From Albula goreensis (Eukaryota; Chordata; Actinopteri; Albuliformes; Albulidae): a stretch of 64,000 nucleotides of DNA. This document shows, in pieces, positions 24,483 through 35,425 of the stretch. Location of the stretch: contig CM040751.1 of the NCBI GenBank assembly GCA_022829145.1, forward strand, positions 6,389,364-6,453,363, read 5' to 3'. Position numbers and translations under genes: made by a program. The notes under the pieces are model-generated. The model had not been told where the DNA came from. It was given only the letters and a program-made list of their open reading frames with translations, and searched no databases. How positions within the stretch are numbered: the stretch's first letter is position 1; each line of letters begins with the position of its first letter.

Positions 24483-24675
24483 TGTGTCGCATCATGGTAA
24501 GGGAGCTGGTCTTCCAACTTGGAGATGGCAGGTTAAATTTCTAGGTAAGGCACTGCTGTTGTACAGTCAAACAAAGCACTCCACCAAAATGCTTCAGTAA
24601 ATATATCCAGCTGTGTAAATGGATAATGTGGAAAAATGTAAAACCGTGAAAGTCGCTTTTGATTGGGGCATCTTT
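24483..24675 (+). mobile_element. tRNA-derived SINE, CCAGCTGT-type
   Basis: The tRNA-like head has an A-box-like GGTAAGGGAGCTGG and a B-box-like GGCAGGTTAAATTTC at 24528-24542. Then come GGTAAGGCACTGCTGTTGTA, GCTTCAGTAAATATATCCAG and CTGTGTAAATGGATAA, and a decayed fish-type tail GTGAAAGTCGCTTTTGATTG. Order of parts matches a complete element. Mutations indicate an old copy. Related to the more decayed copy at 12823-13012. Confidence 0.8.
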
Positions 24676-25900
24676 GATATTTGCCGAAATGTAAATATCT
24701 TCAACATGACCTTGGTACATTAAACAGGTATGTGATTTACATGACAAATGAAAGCATATATAATAATTGTCAGAGTTGCATTGAAGTTTACAATGTCCAG
24801 ATTCCCTTTTAGTGACCTAAAATTACCATCAAATGGAATAGCCTACCACTTTAAAAAGCCCACCAGTTGCATAGCTCATTTTGTTTCACTTCAAAGCATG
24901 AAAAGATTAATGTAATGTTATGTAATTATGTAACCTCTAATTTATTTTCAAATGGAATAGGTCATATTAGAATCAAGTCTTTGTATCAAACGGACAGATT
25001 GTAAGAACAATGTGCGTCCTATGGTGAAGCGTTTTGGGGTCCTGCATTTTCAGAACAGAACCCAGTGAGACGGGGCTGAATTTAGACCTGTGTGCACGTG
25101 CTGCTACTGCATATCATGATGCTGTGAGAGGGAGAAACTTATGTGGAAAGCACAAGCTTGACTTTGGACCAGAATGCCAATATGGTGCCTCGCAGTCGAA
25201 GTGTTTGTCAAAAAGTAGAATTACGAAATTCCATTGTAAAAGTCCCAATTTTTTTCCATTTTTTTCATATGCAAATGTTAAATGTATGTACATGCCAACA
25301 CTAAAAAAATAGACACAGGGATTCACACCTTTTATATGTTCCAGAATGCATATTAATAATGTTTACCCCACCCCATGAATTCCCCCATGACATTATTAAG
25401 ATAAAACATCAAAGAAAATTCGCAACTGAGCAACACCAGATAAAATATATTCTCCACACATTCCCACAACACACACCATACATACTACAACATTACCCGG
25501 GGGTTATAAACACCATTTACATATTTACAAATGCATGTATCTGTGTGTCACCCACTGCATGTAATGCTAAGTGATACAAATGAGCTATTTCGCTGAAGTA
25601 TGAGAATGTGTCTTCGCAGACTCAATAAACAGGAAGCTGAGAAGATATTTTGTTTTAACACAATGGAGATGCTCGTAATGCTAATATCCTGATGATGAAA
25701 TGATCCCATTTTGCAGGGAAACCCAGGTTAAGCCTCAAGTGTGGACTCTGAAGATTGTGCGAGCTGAAGATAGTCAATGGTTGATGGAAGCAGTCTCCAT
25801 AGATATGGCCAGGAAATCAAATGAGCGACTTTTTAGCTGGATTCAGAACTAACCTGACGAAGACCAAGATTTGAGTTGTTTTTCCATGTTTTCTGTTCTA
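24676..25900. other. Non-coding, no gene seen
   Basis: AT-rich sequence. One POU octamer match, ATGCAAAT, lies at 25269-25276. Frames at 25034-25574 lack domains and splice context. Confidence 0.55.
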
Positions 25901-26120
25901 TCTGCAGTTTATTACACCATCTGATGAGTATTATAAAGGGATTTTTTTTTTTTATTTTCTTTTTAATCATTTAAAAATCATTACATATGAATTCTGAGTA
26001 TGCAATTGAAATAGCCCTCATTATCATTTAAGATCATTTTTATAGGTCTTACTATCAAAGGTATTATTGTGATACCATCTTCAATTCGTGTCATCAGAAG
26101 CATTAAATATATACATTCCT
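25901..26120 (+). repeat. Diverged direct repeat, copy 2 of 2
   Basis: Partner of 23051-23266, same orientation, about 2.85 kb downstream. It begins TCTGCAGTTTATTACACCATC where copy 1 has TCTCCAGTTTGAACACACCATC in shortened parallel, and ends near TTCCTGC. A T run (25941-25953) expands one internal site. Confidence 0.6.
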
Positions 26121-29089
26121 GCATTTAATTGACTGGCCAATCAGAATAGATGAGTTACCTGTGTATCAATTAACTGCTGGTTAACGCGGAAGTACAGCTT
26201 GTGTGTAGGGGACGCTTAATAAATAAGGGTGAGTATGATAGTCACTGCAATTAATCTATGAATGGCCCTCTGGCTTGTTTGCGCTGGAGGAGGAAGACCA
26301 GTGAAGCTAAAAATAACCAGGGAAATGTGTGCGCAGAGCCAAGGTGCACTCCAATGGAGGCACGCTGGGCGAAGTGGGCATGAGAAGAGCACTTTCGGTT
26401 TTTGGCGGCGAGTGCAGCGGGGACATTTCTGAGCAGATGCGTCAGTGCTGTGTTCCAGACAGAAAAGGGTTGGGGGGGGGGGTGACCAAAAAATGTCAGA
26501 GCTCAGGGCTTGTTGAATTCTCTTCCGCTGTTCCTGCATTTAGACAAGTTTAAATAATGCAGCTTTCTGGAACCCAGCCCTTATTAAAACTTTAAAGCAC
26601 AGGACATTTCTGTGGTGAACAGAACCTGAGTGTCTGCACACTGGGTGTTTGGCATGCTCCGGGTGGACTGTTTTATAAGAAATGAATTCTGTTGTTAATA
26701 ATAATGATCGTAATGATGATGATGGTGTTTGTCCAAAATGTGAACCACAGCTGATCCCAACTGCACGTCGTAAATCGAAATGGCATAGCAAACAAAACCG
26801 ACTCATGAGCAGGCATAAGACAATGGGGAACATGATGGCTACCCTTCTTTCTGTCACTTTTCGGCAACCTGCAGTTTCATTGACAACACTGACAGGCTGG
26901 GGTGGAGAGACAGAGAGAGGAGGAGGAGGAGATTGGGGGGCATAGAGGAGGAGATGATTCACCCCACCTGTCCACTCATGGCCCTCTTTTCAATCCAAGT
27001 GATATCCGTGACAAACCCATGACCTCTGTGTGTAGATCCCACTATGAATCCTGCGAATTATTCCTGATAGGATCGCGTTCACATGACAGGGACCAGGAGG
27101 AGCACTGTCCATTTTCTCAAGGTTACATCTCTTTGCACCATGAGAATCTGTGGCTGAAATATATTTTCAGTGAAGGAAACTGGGCTGCTCATCCAATTGA
27201 CAGATGAAGGAATTATTCATGTCAGTGAATAAAGACATGTTATTATTGACTTTTGTATGTATGATCGTGACTTTGAGTTATGTTTGTTTCTAATTTTTAT
27301 CATTTAGTGGAATACATTTTCATACAAAATTCAGTTTGTGTCGAAGGAGTCCTGAGTAGTATGGAAATTAAAACATTGGAATTTGATCTTTGGCTGAGAG
27401 TCCTTGTGTGGAGTCATGCTTGACGATCCCAGTTGGGTTGGAGGACCCCGCCGGTTGGATCTCTGAAAGAAAAGATGGAAAATGGAATCGAATGACCTGA
27501 GAAGTCACAAGAATAAAAGTCACAAGGAAAGATTTTCCTCAAGGTCATGTCTGTGCAAGCTGAACAAAAAAAAGTGTCATTTCCTGTTATTATATGTTTC
27601 AGAGCCTAGCCACATGTTTGTCTGTGCTCAAACAAATAGGAAGAGGAGTTTTTTAATAAGTGTGACTTATTACTGTGATGAATGTGATTCTTCATGGCAT
27701 ATTGGAAGAACATGGGAAAACCATTAAACAAGTCATGAAATAAAACAGAAATGTATGTGAGCACCACATCTGAACCTTTTCCATTGTGGTCATGCAAAGA
27801 TATATGAGAAATGTTGATCTGTGAATACTTACCAATGTTGTCACCATGGTCATGTCCCATAGAGTCAAATTCCTCATTCCCAGTGCCTCTAATTTTGGGA
27901 ACAGTTCAGAACCCTTACTGCAGTTTGTGTATCTGACACTTTCTACCTTGGCCTGCATCAACACAGGTTGAACTATGATGAAAATCCCAAGGCTATCTGT
28001 GACAAATGGATATTGAACCACTCAACTGACATAGTGAACAAAGTCATAAGAGAAAAGTATTCGTATGATTCATTAAAGTTTGAGTCTGCATCCGAGTCAT
28101 GGGCGCCAAGGTTCCCGATCGAATCACAGGTCCGAATCCCTGACTCAAGCACAGTGACACTGCTGCGTATATCAGATATGTAAGTGTGGCTGTCCAGCAA
28201 TAGACTGTTGCCAGCAGATTGCTGTGTACTGTGGTCTCCAAGCAGTGACACTTTGCTGGCCTGTGTTTCCCTGCTTCTGTCTGTGACATGTATGTGCAAA
28301 GTGCACTCCTTCCACCATGACTTGGTTTACAGGGTGAAAAAAAGCAGGAAACAACTATAAACACTTTGGAGGAGAGCATGCTTGTCTGTCTTCTTCATGC
28401 AAGACATCTCAGCAATGGGATGGCTGATATACAAATATGGAGATAGAAAAATTCATGTTTAGATACATCAGCAAACTGTTTCTTTACATTCTTATTAAAT
28501 ATGCATACAAAATACATCCATACAAATTCCCTTGGACATTTGCTCTGACTGCATCCTGTTCTGGCTCATGTCAGTAAAAGAAATGTTTGTTGTATTCATA
28601 CTTTAGCCTTGCTTTCCTGTCCTGAAATTCAGTATTTTTCTTCCCTTTCTCAGTTTTTGTCAGTGCAGTTCAGTACTATGCAATCATCACTCCATAACTG
28701 TGAACATTGCATTGTGGCTGTAGAAAAACGATGCCAGTTCACAATGGAGATCATTCTTCTAGTCACTCCTGAGCCCTGAATGAGAAACCAATAAGCAGGA
28801 ATAGGTTGTTCAGCGAACTTGCTCGCATAAAGCAACATGGTAATAATGCCGCAATTTACCATTTACGTCTTTGAGACTAGGACAAAGTAGCATATAATCA
28901 ATTGAATTGCCAAAATCCTGGTTAATACACAACCTGAAAAAAATGTGACTACATGATTACTTGGTTTATTTGTATTGCTTCCTTAAGTTGTGCATTTCTC
29001 AGCTGTTCCTTCCTGTACAAATTGCAGAGCAGAGCTACCTCCTTTGTATAAGACAGAATGGAAGCCAGGCAGTGTGTTTGCAGATGCCA
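26121..29089. other. Non-coding, no gene seen
   Basis: About 3 kb without a defensible gene. Features include a CpG-bearing GC-rich patch (26380-26470) with a 10-base G run near 26471, AAT/GAT trinucleotide words at 26690-26727 and a purine-rich GGA tract near 26915-26950. The 140-codon minus-strand frame at 26540-26962 reads the polypyrimidine complement of that tract and is rejected. Confidence 0.5.
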
Positions 29090-29129
29090 GTGCGTGTGCG
29101 TGCGCGTGCGTGCGTGCGAGAGAGAGATA
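29090..29129. repeat. Short TGCG and GA simple repeat
   Basis: GTGCGTGCG-type units followed by a short GAGAGA run. The repeat accounts for the Arg/Ala-rich frames here. Confidence 0.7.
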
Positions 29130-29448
29130 CAAAACCAAATTAATGCTCCATTGTGGAAGAAGATATCAGTCCGTGCATCAGTTGGATAACACAGTGGTAT
29201 AGAACATAAGCTGAGCACTATTATGCGCGCACTTCCTCTGCCCCGTCACGATATCCAATCTCATCTGAGGCAGAATATCACTGCCGCACACCGTGATAGG
29301 CAAAGCACTTCACACAAAGGCCTTCACTCAGTATTATATTACCTACAGAGAAGTCCTCGTCGCAGCAGATTGTAAAAATAAAATAGAGTGCGATTTTGAA
29401 GTAGCAACAGGGAAGGAGCCACCTTTGAGTCTCTAGCTCCCTCCATTT

Positions 29449-29451
<3 letters not shown>

Positions 29452-29479
<28 letters not shown>
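29452..29479. repeat. CT microsatellite, about 14 units
   Basis: Pure CT run. The Arg-Glu repeats in the minus-strand frames are readings of it. A homopurine-homopyrimidine mirror tract of this sort can form triplex DNA. Confidence 0.9.
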
Positions 29480-30300
29480 AGCTTGTTGATTTGGGAATTT
29501 GACAAAAAAGGAAGTCAATGTCTTACGTGACTTCATCTAAATAAACTATGCAGCCAGATTTGTGAGTGTGTTGGTCCTGCTTTCCTTTTTGTTTTTATTC
29601 TCCCTCCCTCCATTCCTCCCTCCATCCCCGTTGTGTGTTCTGTGGGCTGTCGTGATAACAGAGGATGCTCCCTGGCAGTCTCATCGAGGGACCAGGACAG
29701 AGAAAAGGCTCCTTTTAGCCCATTTATAAAAAAAAAAAAGGAAGAAAGAAAAAGTGCAGTGTTCTGAGGGCAAAGAATCCCGAGTTTAAGAACGGGCGGA
29801 AACGATAACCTCTCGGGACGTCCCGTCACCCGTGTAGCTGATGGATTTGAAAACAAACCAGTCGCTCTGAAAACAGAGGAGGAATCGAGCAGACGGCACA
29901 TTTCTTCCAAGAATAGACAGGGCAGAAACAAGGATAAACGTGGCCTCTTCCTGCTTCCTGCTGTGCTTTTATTGTCCAGCGGTGTACTGTTATCTCTATA
30001 AATAAATCAATGGATTTATGTGGAATGTGAGGGAGAGCGGTCGAGTCATAACGTGGCAGGATCAATACAAAGTAGATCCTAAGATGCTAACTATGGCAGT
30101 TGGAAAAAAAAAATGTTAAAATTGTAGCGAATGTGATCCACACTGAATGTCAAAATGTTACCCTCAGCACCCCGGGGTTGCGTGAAAGTGTTCCTTGAGA
30201 ATGTAATAGCCAGGATTTTAAAATTCATTCCCTGGTGCATTAAAAATGAAAGAGGTGGCTGAATTCAAATTGGGATTAGATCTAAGAGTCTGGATTCGGA
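29480..30300. other. Non-coding, partly CpG-bearing
   Basis: The part at 29790-30050 keeps CpGs (GGAAACGATAACC, CGGGACGTCCCG, GAGCGGTCGAG) and GATA/WGATAR-type words, so it may be regulatory. CGGGACGTCCCG is a perfect 12-bp palindrome near 29814-29825. The 132-codon minus-strand frame (29533-29931) lacks a domain. Confidence 0.35.
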
Positions 30301-30480
30301 ACAGGTGCGATGGCTGTTGTCCTGGAGCCACCCCCACCAACACCCGCCACCCCCCACCTTGGTCGCATATGCGCTTGTGACGTGCCCGGTCACGACTTGA
30401 AATGTCGGCTGATGGGAAGGGTTGGGGAGCTGCAGAGAGGCAGGGGCAAAGAATTAGATTTGGGATGGGGGGGGGTGGGT
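30301..30480. other. GC-rich patch with G4-capable end
   Basis: C-rich tract at about 30329-30358, CpG-bearing core (GTCGCATATGCGC, TTGTGACGTGCCCGGTCACG) with a CRE-like TGACGTG, and a G-rich stretch at 30462-30479 (GGG, AT, nine G, T, GGG) that meets the G-quadruplex pattern. Confidence 0.45.
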
Positions 30481-30889
30481 TAGAAGGAGACAGAGATGAA
30501 AAATCCTTTGTGACATGTGGCTGAGACAGAGGTGGCCTCCATCATCCTCTGCATGAGCTCCACTCCAGTCTGTCCACCAATTTGCCTTGCTACTAATTAA
30601 AAAAAAAAAAAAAATCCATAACAATTTATGGCATGTGAGCTCTTTCATATCAAATGACACCATTCCTCAACCATCCCCCCCAACCGCTACACTGGAAGCC
30701 CTGAGCGACCGGTCGGTGCTGCTCATGCTCAAAGAACACAAGGCCTCCTTCCCAAAATGGCGACACTGTTCCTTTGCCCCGAGCACAATTTCCTCCAATC
30801 AGACACCACTACGCAGTGCCGGTTTTCCTGTCATCACTTGCCGGCAGCAGTCAGTATCGTGCAGCAGGAAGCAAAATGAAAATGAGTGG
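30481..30889. other. Non-coding, A run
   Basis: Contains an A run at 30600-30614. The 102-codon frame at 30587-30895 begins in that run and shows no domain. Confidence 0.5.
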
Positions 30890-31230
30890 AAATGACTGGA
30901 GTGGAAATACAGATTTTGCTAAGCGGTGGCTAAGCAATAACAGTATTGATACAACCATTAGATCATTGATCTTAGTACAATCGATAATAGTATTCCATGT
31001 AACATTAATTATGCATATCGGCCTTGTTTCCTAATGTGCTATTGATGAGTGAGTAATTAAAATCGGTGTCTTCAAAGCATCTCTAAATGCTGCAGAGATT
31101 ATCTCAGATCGATGCTCTGACATCTTACAGTACAGCTTCGGCATGGAGCTCACGCATCACAAAATGATCTGTCGCGCAAAGTGCAAAAAATTACACAAGC
31201 GAAACAAATCTCTGATTGCAATTAGTCCTT
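30890..31230. promoter_or_regulatory. Candidate conserved non-coding block
   Basis: Dense in homeodomain and POU-type words (CATTAATTATGCATAT at about 31003-31018, GAGTAATTAAAATCGG, TTGCAATTAG), with CpGs kept (CAATCGATAATAG, CAGATCGATGC, CTGTCGCGCAAAG). No repeats, no long frame. Typical developmental-enhancer texture. Confidence 0.4.
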
Positions 31231-31555
31231 GAGAGCATAGTTTTATGTGGTTGGACAAAGAATAAAGAAATAAATAAGACAGAAAACGTCCCTGTACCAT
31301 TCTATGAGGTGTGTATTTTGAGTGAAATGTTGCTTTGGGTCATGTTTGACAGATTTTAAAGTGCAGTGAGTAGAGCGAAATGAGCCATCTGCCGCTAATC
31401 TAATTGCACATAAAATATCTTGTCTGGATTTGACAGTGACCAGGATTGGCTTTGGGCTGCCAGCGCAGGGCATATGGTTGACATCAGATGGCTGCTACAA
31501 ATACCACTGCACTGTGCTGGAAGCTATGCCAAGCAAACCGCAGACTAACGCCGCT

Positions 31556-31558
<3 letters not shown>
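31231..31558. other. Non-coding flank of the TG array
   Basis: Unique sequence; the part at 31380-31420 (CCATCTGCCGCTAATCTAATTG) continues the texture of the preceding block. No gene seen. Confidence 0.45.

Positions 31559-31618
<60 letters not shown>
31559..31618. repeat. TG microsatellite, 30 pure units
   Basis: Uninterrupted TG array ending exactly at a TA dinucleotide (31619-31620), which serves as the left target site of the transposon that follows. Confidence 0.95.
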
Positions 31619-31620
<2 letters not shown>

Positions 31621-31623
<3 letters not shown>

Positions 31624-31947
31624 TTGGCATGTTTTATCCGCAGGTATATCGTTCCAGGACCCCCTGTGGATGTGCAAAAACAACGGATGCTCAGGACACT
31701 TATGTAATGATGTAATTTTAACCTATACATGTCCATAACTATAAACCCTAGCTATATGTCCTACTACAAACGGCTAAAACCCACCTAGATCATATTGATG
31801 ACAGTATTCTAGCATACACTGTGTGCAGGAATTTAAAAAGGTATTTTTCAAGAATATTCCCGTATTTTCTGTATTTTTTTTTATATTTTCAAACCACGGT
31901 TGGTCAAAACCATGGATGCCAAACCCACTGATAAGGCAGGCCAACTG
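31621..31947. mobile_element. Tigger/pogo-type non-autonomous DNA transposon
   Basis: A 327-bp element flanked by TA on both sides (31619-31620 and 31948-31949), the target duplication of Tc1/mariner-pogo transposons. The left end starts GAGTTGGC and the right end, read reversed, CAGTTGGC; the ends then continue in parallel (left TTTTATCC, right CCTTATCA). Internal words ATCGTTCCAGGACCCCC, CAACGGATGCTC and, reversed, GACCAACCGTGG match the Tigger/MER2-like group known in vertebrates. It contains no transposase frame, so it moved in trans and is now a dead copy. Decay of the end repeats indicates considerable age. Confidence 0.85.
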
Positions 31948-31949
31948 TA

Positions 31950-33555
31950 CATATATGTATGTAACCTGATTGTAATTCCTATTTATTTTGAAAAGATCTC
32001 GAAGGCACAGAAGTTAAATGTCTGATCCTTAAAAGAGTACATGAAATCCCGAGGACTGGTATTGCAACAGTCACATCATAAAGTGATGTGTGAAACGATT
32101 CATGTGGTCCCCGTTTTTACATCCGTTTCACAAGGGTTCGGTCCTGTCGTTCACGCTCTTCTGTGGTTCACCCAGTGAGCTAAAGGCCCTTTCATTACAT
32201 CAAAGCCTGATCCTCAGCGGCTATCTGTGTATATGTATAGATTATGAGGGATTCACACGGTATGACAATTGCCCATTGATCTCTGCCTGAACTCAAACAT
32301 TTTAATTATATCTTCAATGAGTGCCTTGAGGAAGAGCTGGTCGCTGTCACAAAATGGCCTCTCAAAGGCCCCAGAGGGTGGTCTGAACGGATGTACCATT
32401 GTCTGACAATCAGAGAAAAAACAGGCCCTGCTCAAAAAGAGGGTGGCCTGGGCAACACTCTCAGATAATTGAAAATTAGATATCCTTGCTTTGAGATATG
32501 ATAGCTGGTTAATATGAGTATGAAGGCAGGTTGCATGCACCCAATCGCATTGCTTTCTTCACTCTCTATTTACCTGATGTCTTTCATGTTTAATTCGATT
32601 TGCTGTAATGTAATTGAAACTATATATCCTTACTGTGACTCCAGCTTCTGGTTTTTTAATACACTGTTCATGGCACTCAGAGTTCAAACGCAGTCAAAAA
32701 TTGTTCTTATTTATCCTCAGGCCATCTTGAGTCCCCAAACATTTATCATGGTTTTAAACAATTACTTAGGAAGTTCTTTTTCTTTTCTTTTTTTTTTTTT
32801 CAAAAAAAGTTCTCATTTGAAATTATCTGGATCTGCTGAGCATGAAGAAGCCCGGTACTTTCACTCACATCAACCGCTCCTTTTATCCTTCAGTCTTTCA
32901 ACCTCTGTACCTGTATTCATTTTTCATTTTTTCAACATTTTAATGAATGGGGTGTTCCACCACCCAATGTGTTACACATACCTATGAAATGTCCAACCAC
33001 GAAACAAGCCAAAGGCAGGGTTCGCAAGTGTTTTTTTTTTTTCTTTTGTTTTGTTGTTTAATTTACTATGTCCCACCTAAACATCTCTCGCAATACATGC
33101 TTCATCTTTGCAAAAGACATTGCACAAGAACATATTTTAACAGTTTACATTAAATCTGAGTAAAAGTTCATAAATATTGGTGTTTTTAACGTGATGTAGC
33201 AAAATCCAGTTTATATTTGTGTTGGAGCTGTATATGCATGGGAGGCTTTTTTTCGTGAAACATTGTTCTGCCTCTCTCCCTCCATTTGCCACCAGGCCCC
33301 TTCACCCAATTCAGCTGCTGAAATTGAGCTCGGCCTGCTGAAATACATCGATGTTTCAGCCCTTATCGCTGATCTCTCCCTGGTTACCCATCTGAGCATC
33401 AGAGTAGTGACCTTGGTTCTTGCCTTGCTCAAGGGTGCGGTTCCTCCCTGCTCTCCATCATCCGGCTCTCCACACCTGCTCAATCTCTGAGCTCTTCAGT
33501 GACCTTGCAATTCCAGCCTGCAAGGACTTTCATCCCACATGTGTCTCTCTTTTTC
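31950..33555. other. Non-coding, no gene seen
   Basis: Mixed sequence with T runs near 32785-32800 and 33031-33041. The 157-codon frame at 32514-32987 is Phe/Ser/Leu-rich over T-rich DNA, without domain or splice support. The stretch at 33280-33540 is richer in GC and lies just before the CTCF-like motif. Confidence 0.5.
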
Positions 33556-33560
33556 TTCAC

Positions 33561-33574
33561 CGGCCCCCTGGTGG
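33561..33574 (-). promoter_or_regulatory. CTCF-like motif, minus orientation
   Basis: Plus-strand CGGCCCCCTGGTGG reads CCACCAGGGGGCCG on the minus strand, matching the CTCF core at 13 of 14 positions. It has the high-affinity CCACCAGGGGGC heart. A TG and CA flank it on the minus strand 5' side (TTCTGCCACC). Strong motif, occupancy untested. Confidence 0.55.
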
Positions 33575-33599
33575 CAGAACGACCATCCTGCAAGCATCG

Positions 33600-34079
33600 A
33601 AACCGCACATGTGTTCATTCTGTCCCGTGTGAGATCCCAACTGCAGGTCCAGAATTTATCGTATTCTTAATCCCGATACCTCGGCTTCTGTCTCACAAAT
33701 TCAAATGCGTTTCAAATGCTGTATCTGAGGTCTGCGTTGAGAAACGTGTGGATACTTGCTTGACATAACTTATAGCCCCTATCTATGCAAGGCACATATT
33801 TTTCAATGCTGAAGAAAGGTTATCCCTGTGTCTCTCTGAGATAGTATAAGTTATTCTGTGATTGGTTCTGTACTTTTTATTGCCTCGGTTTAGCACAATG
33901 CTTTGTCATGCGAGTACCTCAATATTCTGCACCTGTGCTTTTCCCGAAGCCCTTTGCACCTCATACATCCAAACATGATGGCCCTGAGAGCTGCTCCGGA
34001 TGGCTGTATCTCCTGAATACATAAATACATCTCATGAAGAGAATCTGGGTTAGCTTTCTGACACAATAGATGTCAGGGG
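33600..34079. other. Non-coding, no gene seen
   Basis: Unique sequence following the CTCF-like motif. Short frames at 33420-33768 overlap in different frames and lack domains. Confidence 0.5.
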
Positions 34080-34270
34080 CTGGAGGAATGGAGGCTGTCT
34101 CCTTCAATAAAAAACATTCCGTGCAACAAAAAGGTAGTGAATAAAATGTAGGCTAATTTGGAGTTGCCGGTATTGTCTGAAATTATGTACCCCGAGTATT
34201 TATCGAAAATGTCAAGCCGCTGATTATTAAAGCTTATTAGTGCAGTACATCGGCACTAATGAACAAGCCA
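34080..34270. promoter_or_regulatory. Candidate conserved block with 8-bp hairpin
   Basis: CpG-keeping, TTA/TAAT-rich sequence without repeats. It contains a perfect inverted repeat ATTAGTGC (34236-34243) and GCACTAAT (34253-34260) around a 9-base loop, and CTGATTATTAAAGC just before. Likely regulatory; unproven. Confidence 0.35.
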
Positions 34271-34628
34271 AACCTTTTGTTTTGTTTTTGCTGCTTACTC
34301 CTTGTTCTGCTCCTCTTGGGAACGGTTACAAGATTCAATGAATGTCTAACTATTTCTATACTGGCAGGTGCACAAAGATCATTGAAACATTTGCCTGCTG
34401 GTGACAAGCACTTTGCTCATGCTTTGAATCACTAAAAAGCTTGAGGTTTCAAAAAGACATTGAGCTTAGGGGTAGGTGTGGGGGGGCTGTCTTGCAAGTT
34501 TATATAGGCTTAATCTATGAGCCCATCACTCCAAAAAATAGTGCACTGCAAGGTAAACTCTTCCGGAAACGTCTGCTTAATACATCTCCATATTGTGCAG
34601 GCAGGGAGGCAGAGCATGAGTAATGGTG

Positions 34629-34630
<2 letters not shown>
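34271..34630. other. Non-coding flank of the GT array
   Basis: Unique sequence with a G-rich word GTGTGGGGGGGCTG near 34476-34489. No gene seen. Confidence 0.5.
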
Positions 34631-34714
<84 letters not shown>

Positions 34715-34732
34715 ATGTGTGTGTGTGTGTGT
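34631..34732. repeat. GT microsatellite, 41 pure units plus tail
   Basis: The longest pure dinucleotide array in the window: GT at 34631-34713, one CA interruption, then GT to 34732. All Cys-Val and Thr-His frames here read it. Confidence 0.95.
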
Positions 34733-35129
34733 TTTGTGGTGCTCTGTGTTGTATATCAAAGCACTTTAGGGTTTTTTTTAAACTGTTCATCCATATCATC
34801 AATCATAATCTTCAAAGTTGGCGGGCCAGTTATGCTATGCCTGCATCTCCTCAGTCTCCACACTATACACATTTTACGGGCAATTTGCCCCAGGGCTTTT
34901 AAGGCCCCCAAGTCTTCCTCGCAATAAACAAGGATGTATGTACGTTTTTACAATGCTGCTTGCTTCTGTCACACATCTCAAAATATATTGGCCAGCTGTG
35001 GAAAGCAATTGTGAAAATAGCATTTAAATATCACAGTGTATTACCCCCCCATTACTGAGAATCGCAAATCCATGTCGGCTCAGAAAATGCACGCAGGGGT
35101 CTGTGTAACTTGTAAAGACAACTTTTCAG
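34733..35129. other. Non-coding, no gene seen
   Basis: Unique sequence, no repeat or motif cluster recognised. Confidence 0.55.
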
Positions 35130-35425
35130 ACTTTTGCTTTTATTTTTACAGTAACTTCATCTGCGCTAAGGATGGCATGTGAAGAGCATATGAATATTTT
35201 ACGGTGAAGTCATTAAAGATGATATCATATCCTTTCATTTCCAACAGTCTGTCAATTCACATTAATGTAACCGGATGCAAATAAAAAATGTTTTGATGAT
35301 CTAATTCACTAAAAACAGACAGGGGCATATTCATCTTCCATACCAAACCAGCCAGAGGTAAATGCAGTTGGCAAATAAACTGATTATTTAGGTTAATTTC
35401 TTATTTGCCAACATCTGCAGCAAAA
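35130..35425. promoter_or_regulatory. Candidate conserved block with long hairpin
   Basis: AT-rich but word-rich sequence: an ATGCAAAT octamer at 35275-35282, CACATTAATGTAACCGG and GATCTAATTCAC. It holds a perfect 12-bp inverted repeat GTTGGCAAATAA (35367-35378) and TTATTTGCCAAC (35401-35412) with a 22-base loop. The arms carry NFI half-sites (TTGGCA/TGCCAA). No coding frame. Confidence 0.4.

Noticed and set aside
26540-26962. 140-codon minus-strand frame
   Set aside because: Begins over a GGA-rich tract read as Pro/Ser; no domain.
32514-32987. 157-codon plus-strand frame
   Set aside because: Phe/Leu/Ser-rich because of T-rich DNA; no domain and no splice support.
35363-35419. MicroRNA precursor
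   Set aside because: A perfect stem of 12 bp plus a bulged 4 bp is shorter than the roughly 22-bp or longer stem of a typical precursor, and no known mature sequence is recognised.
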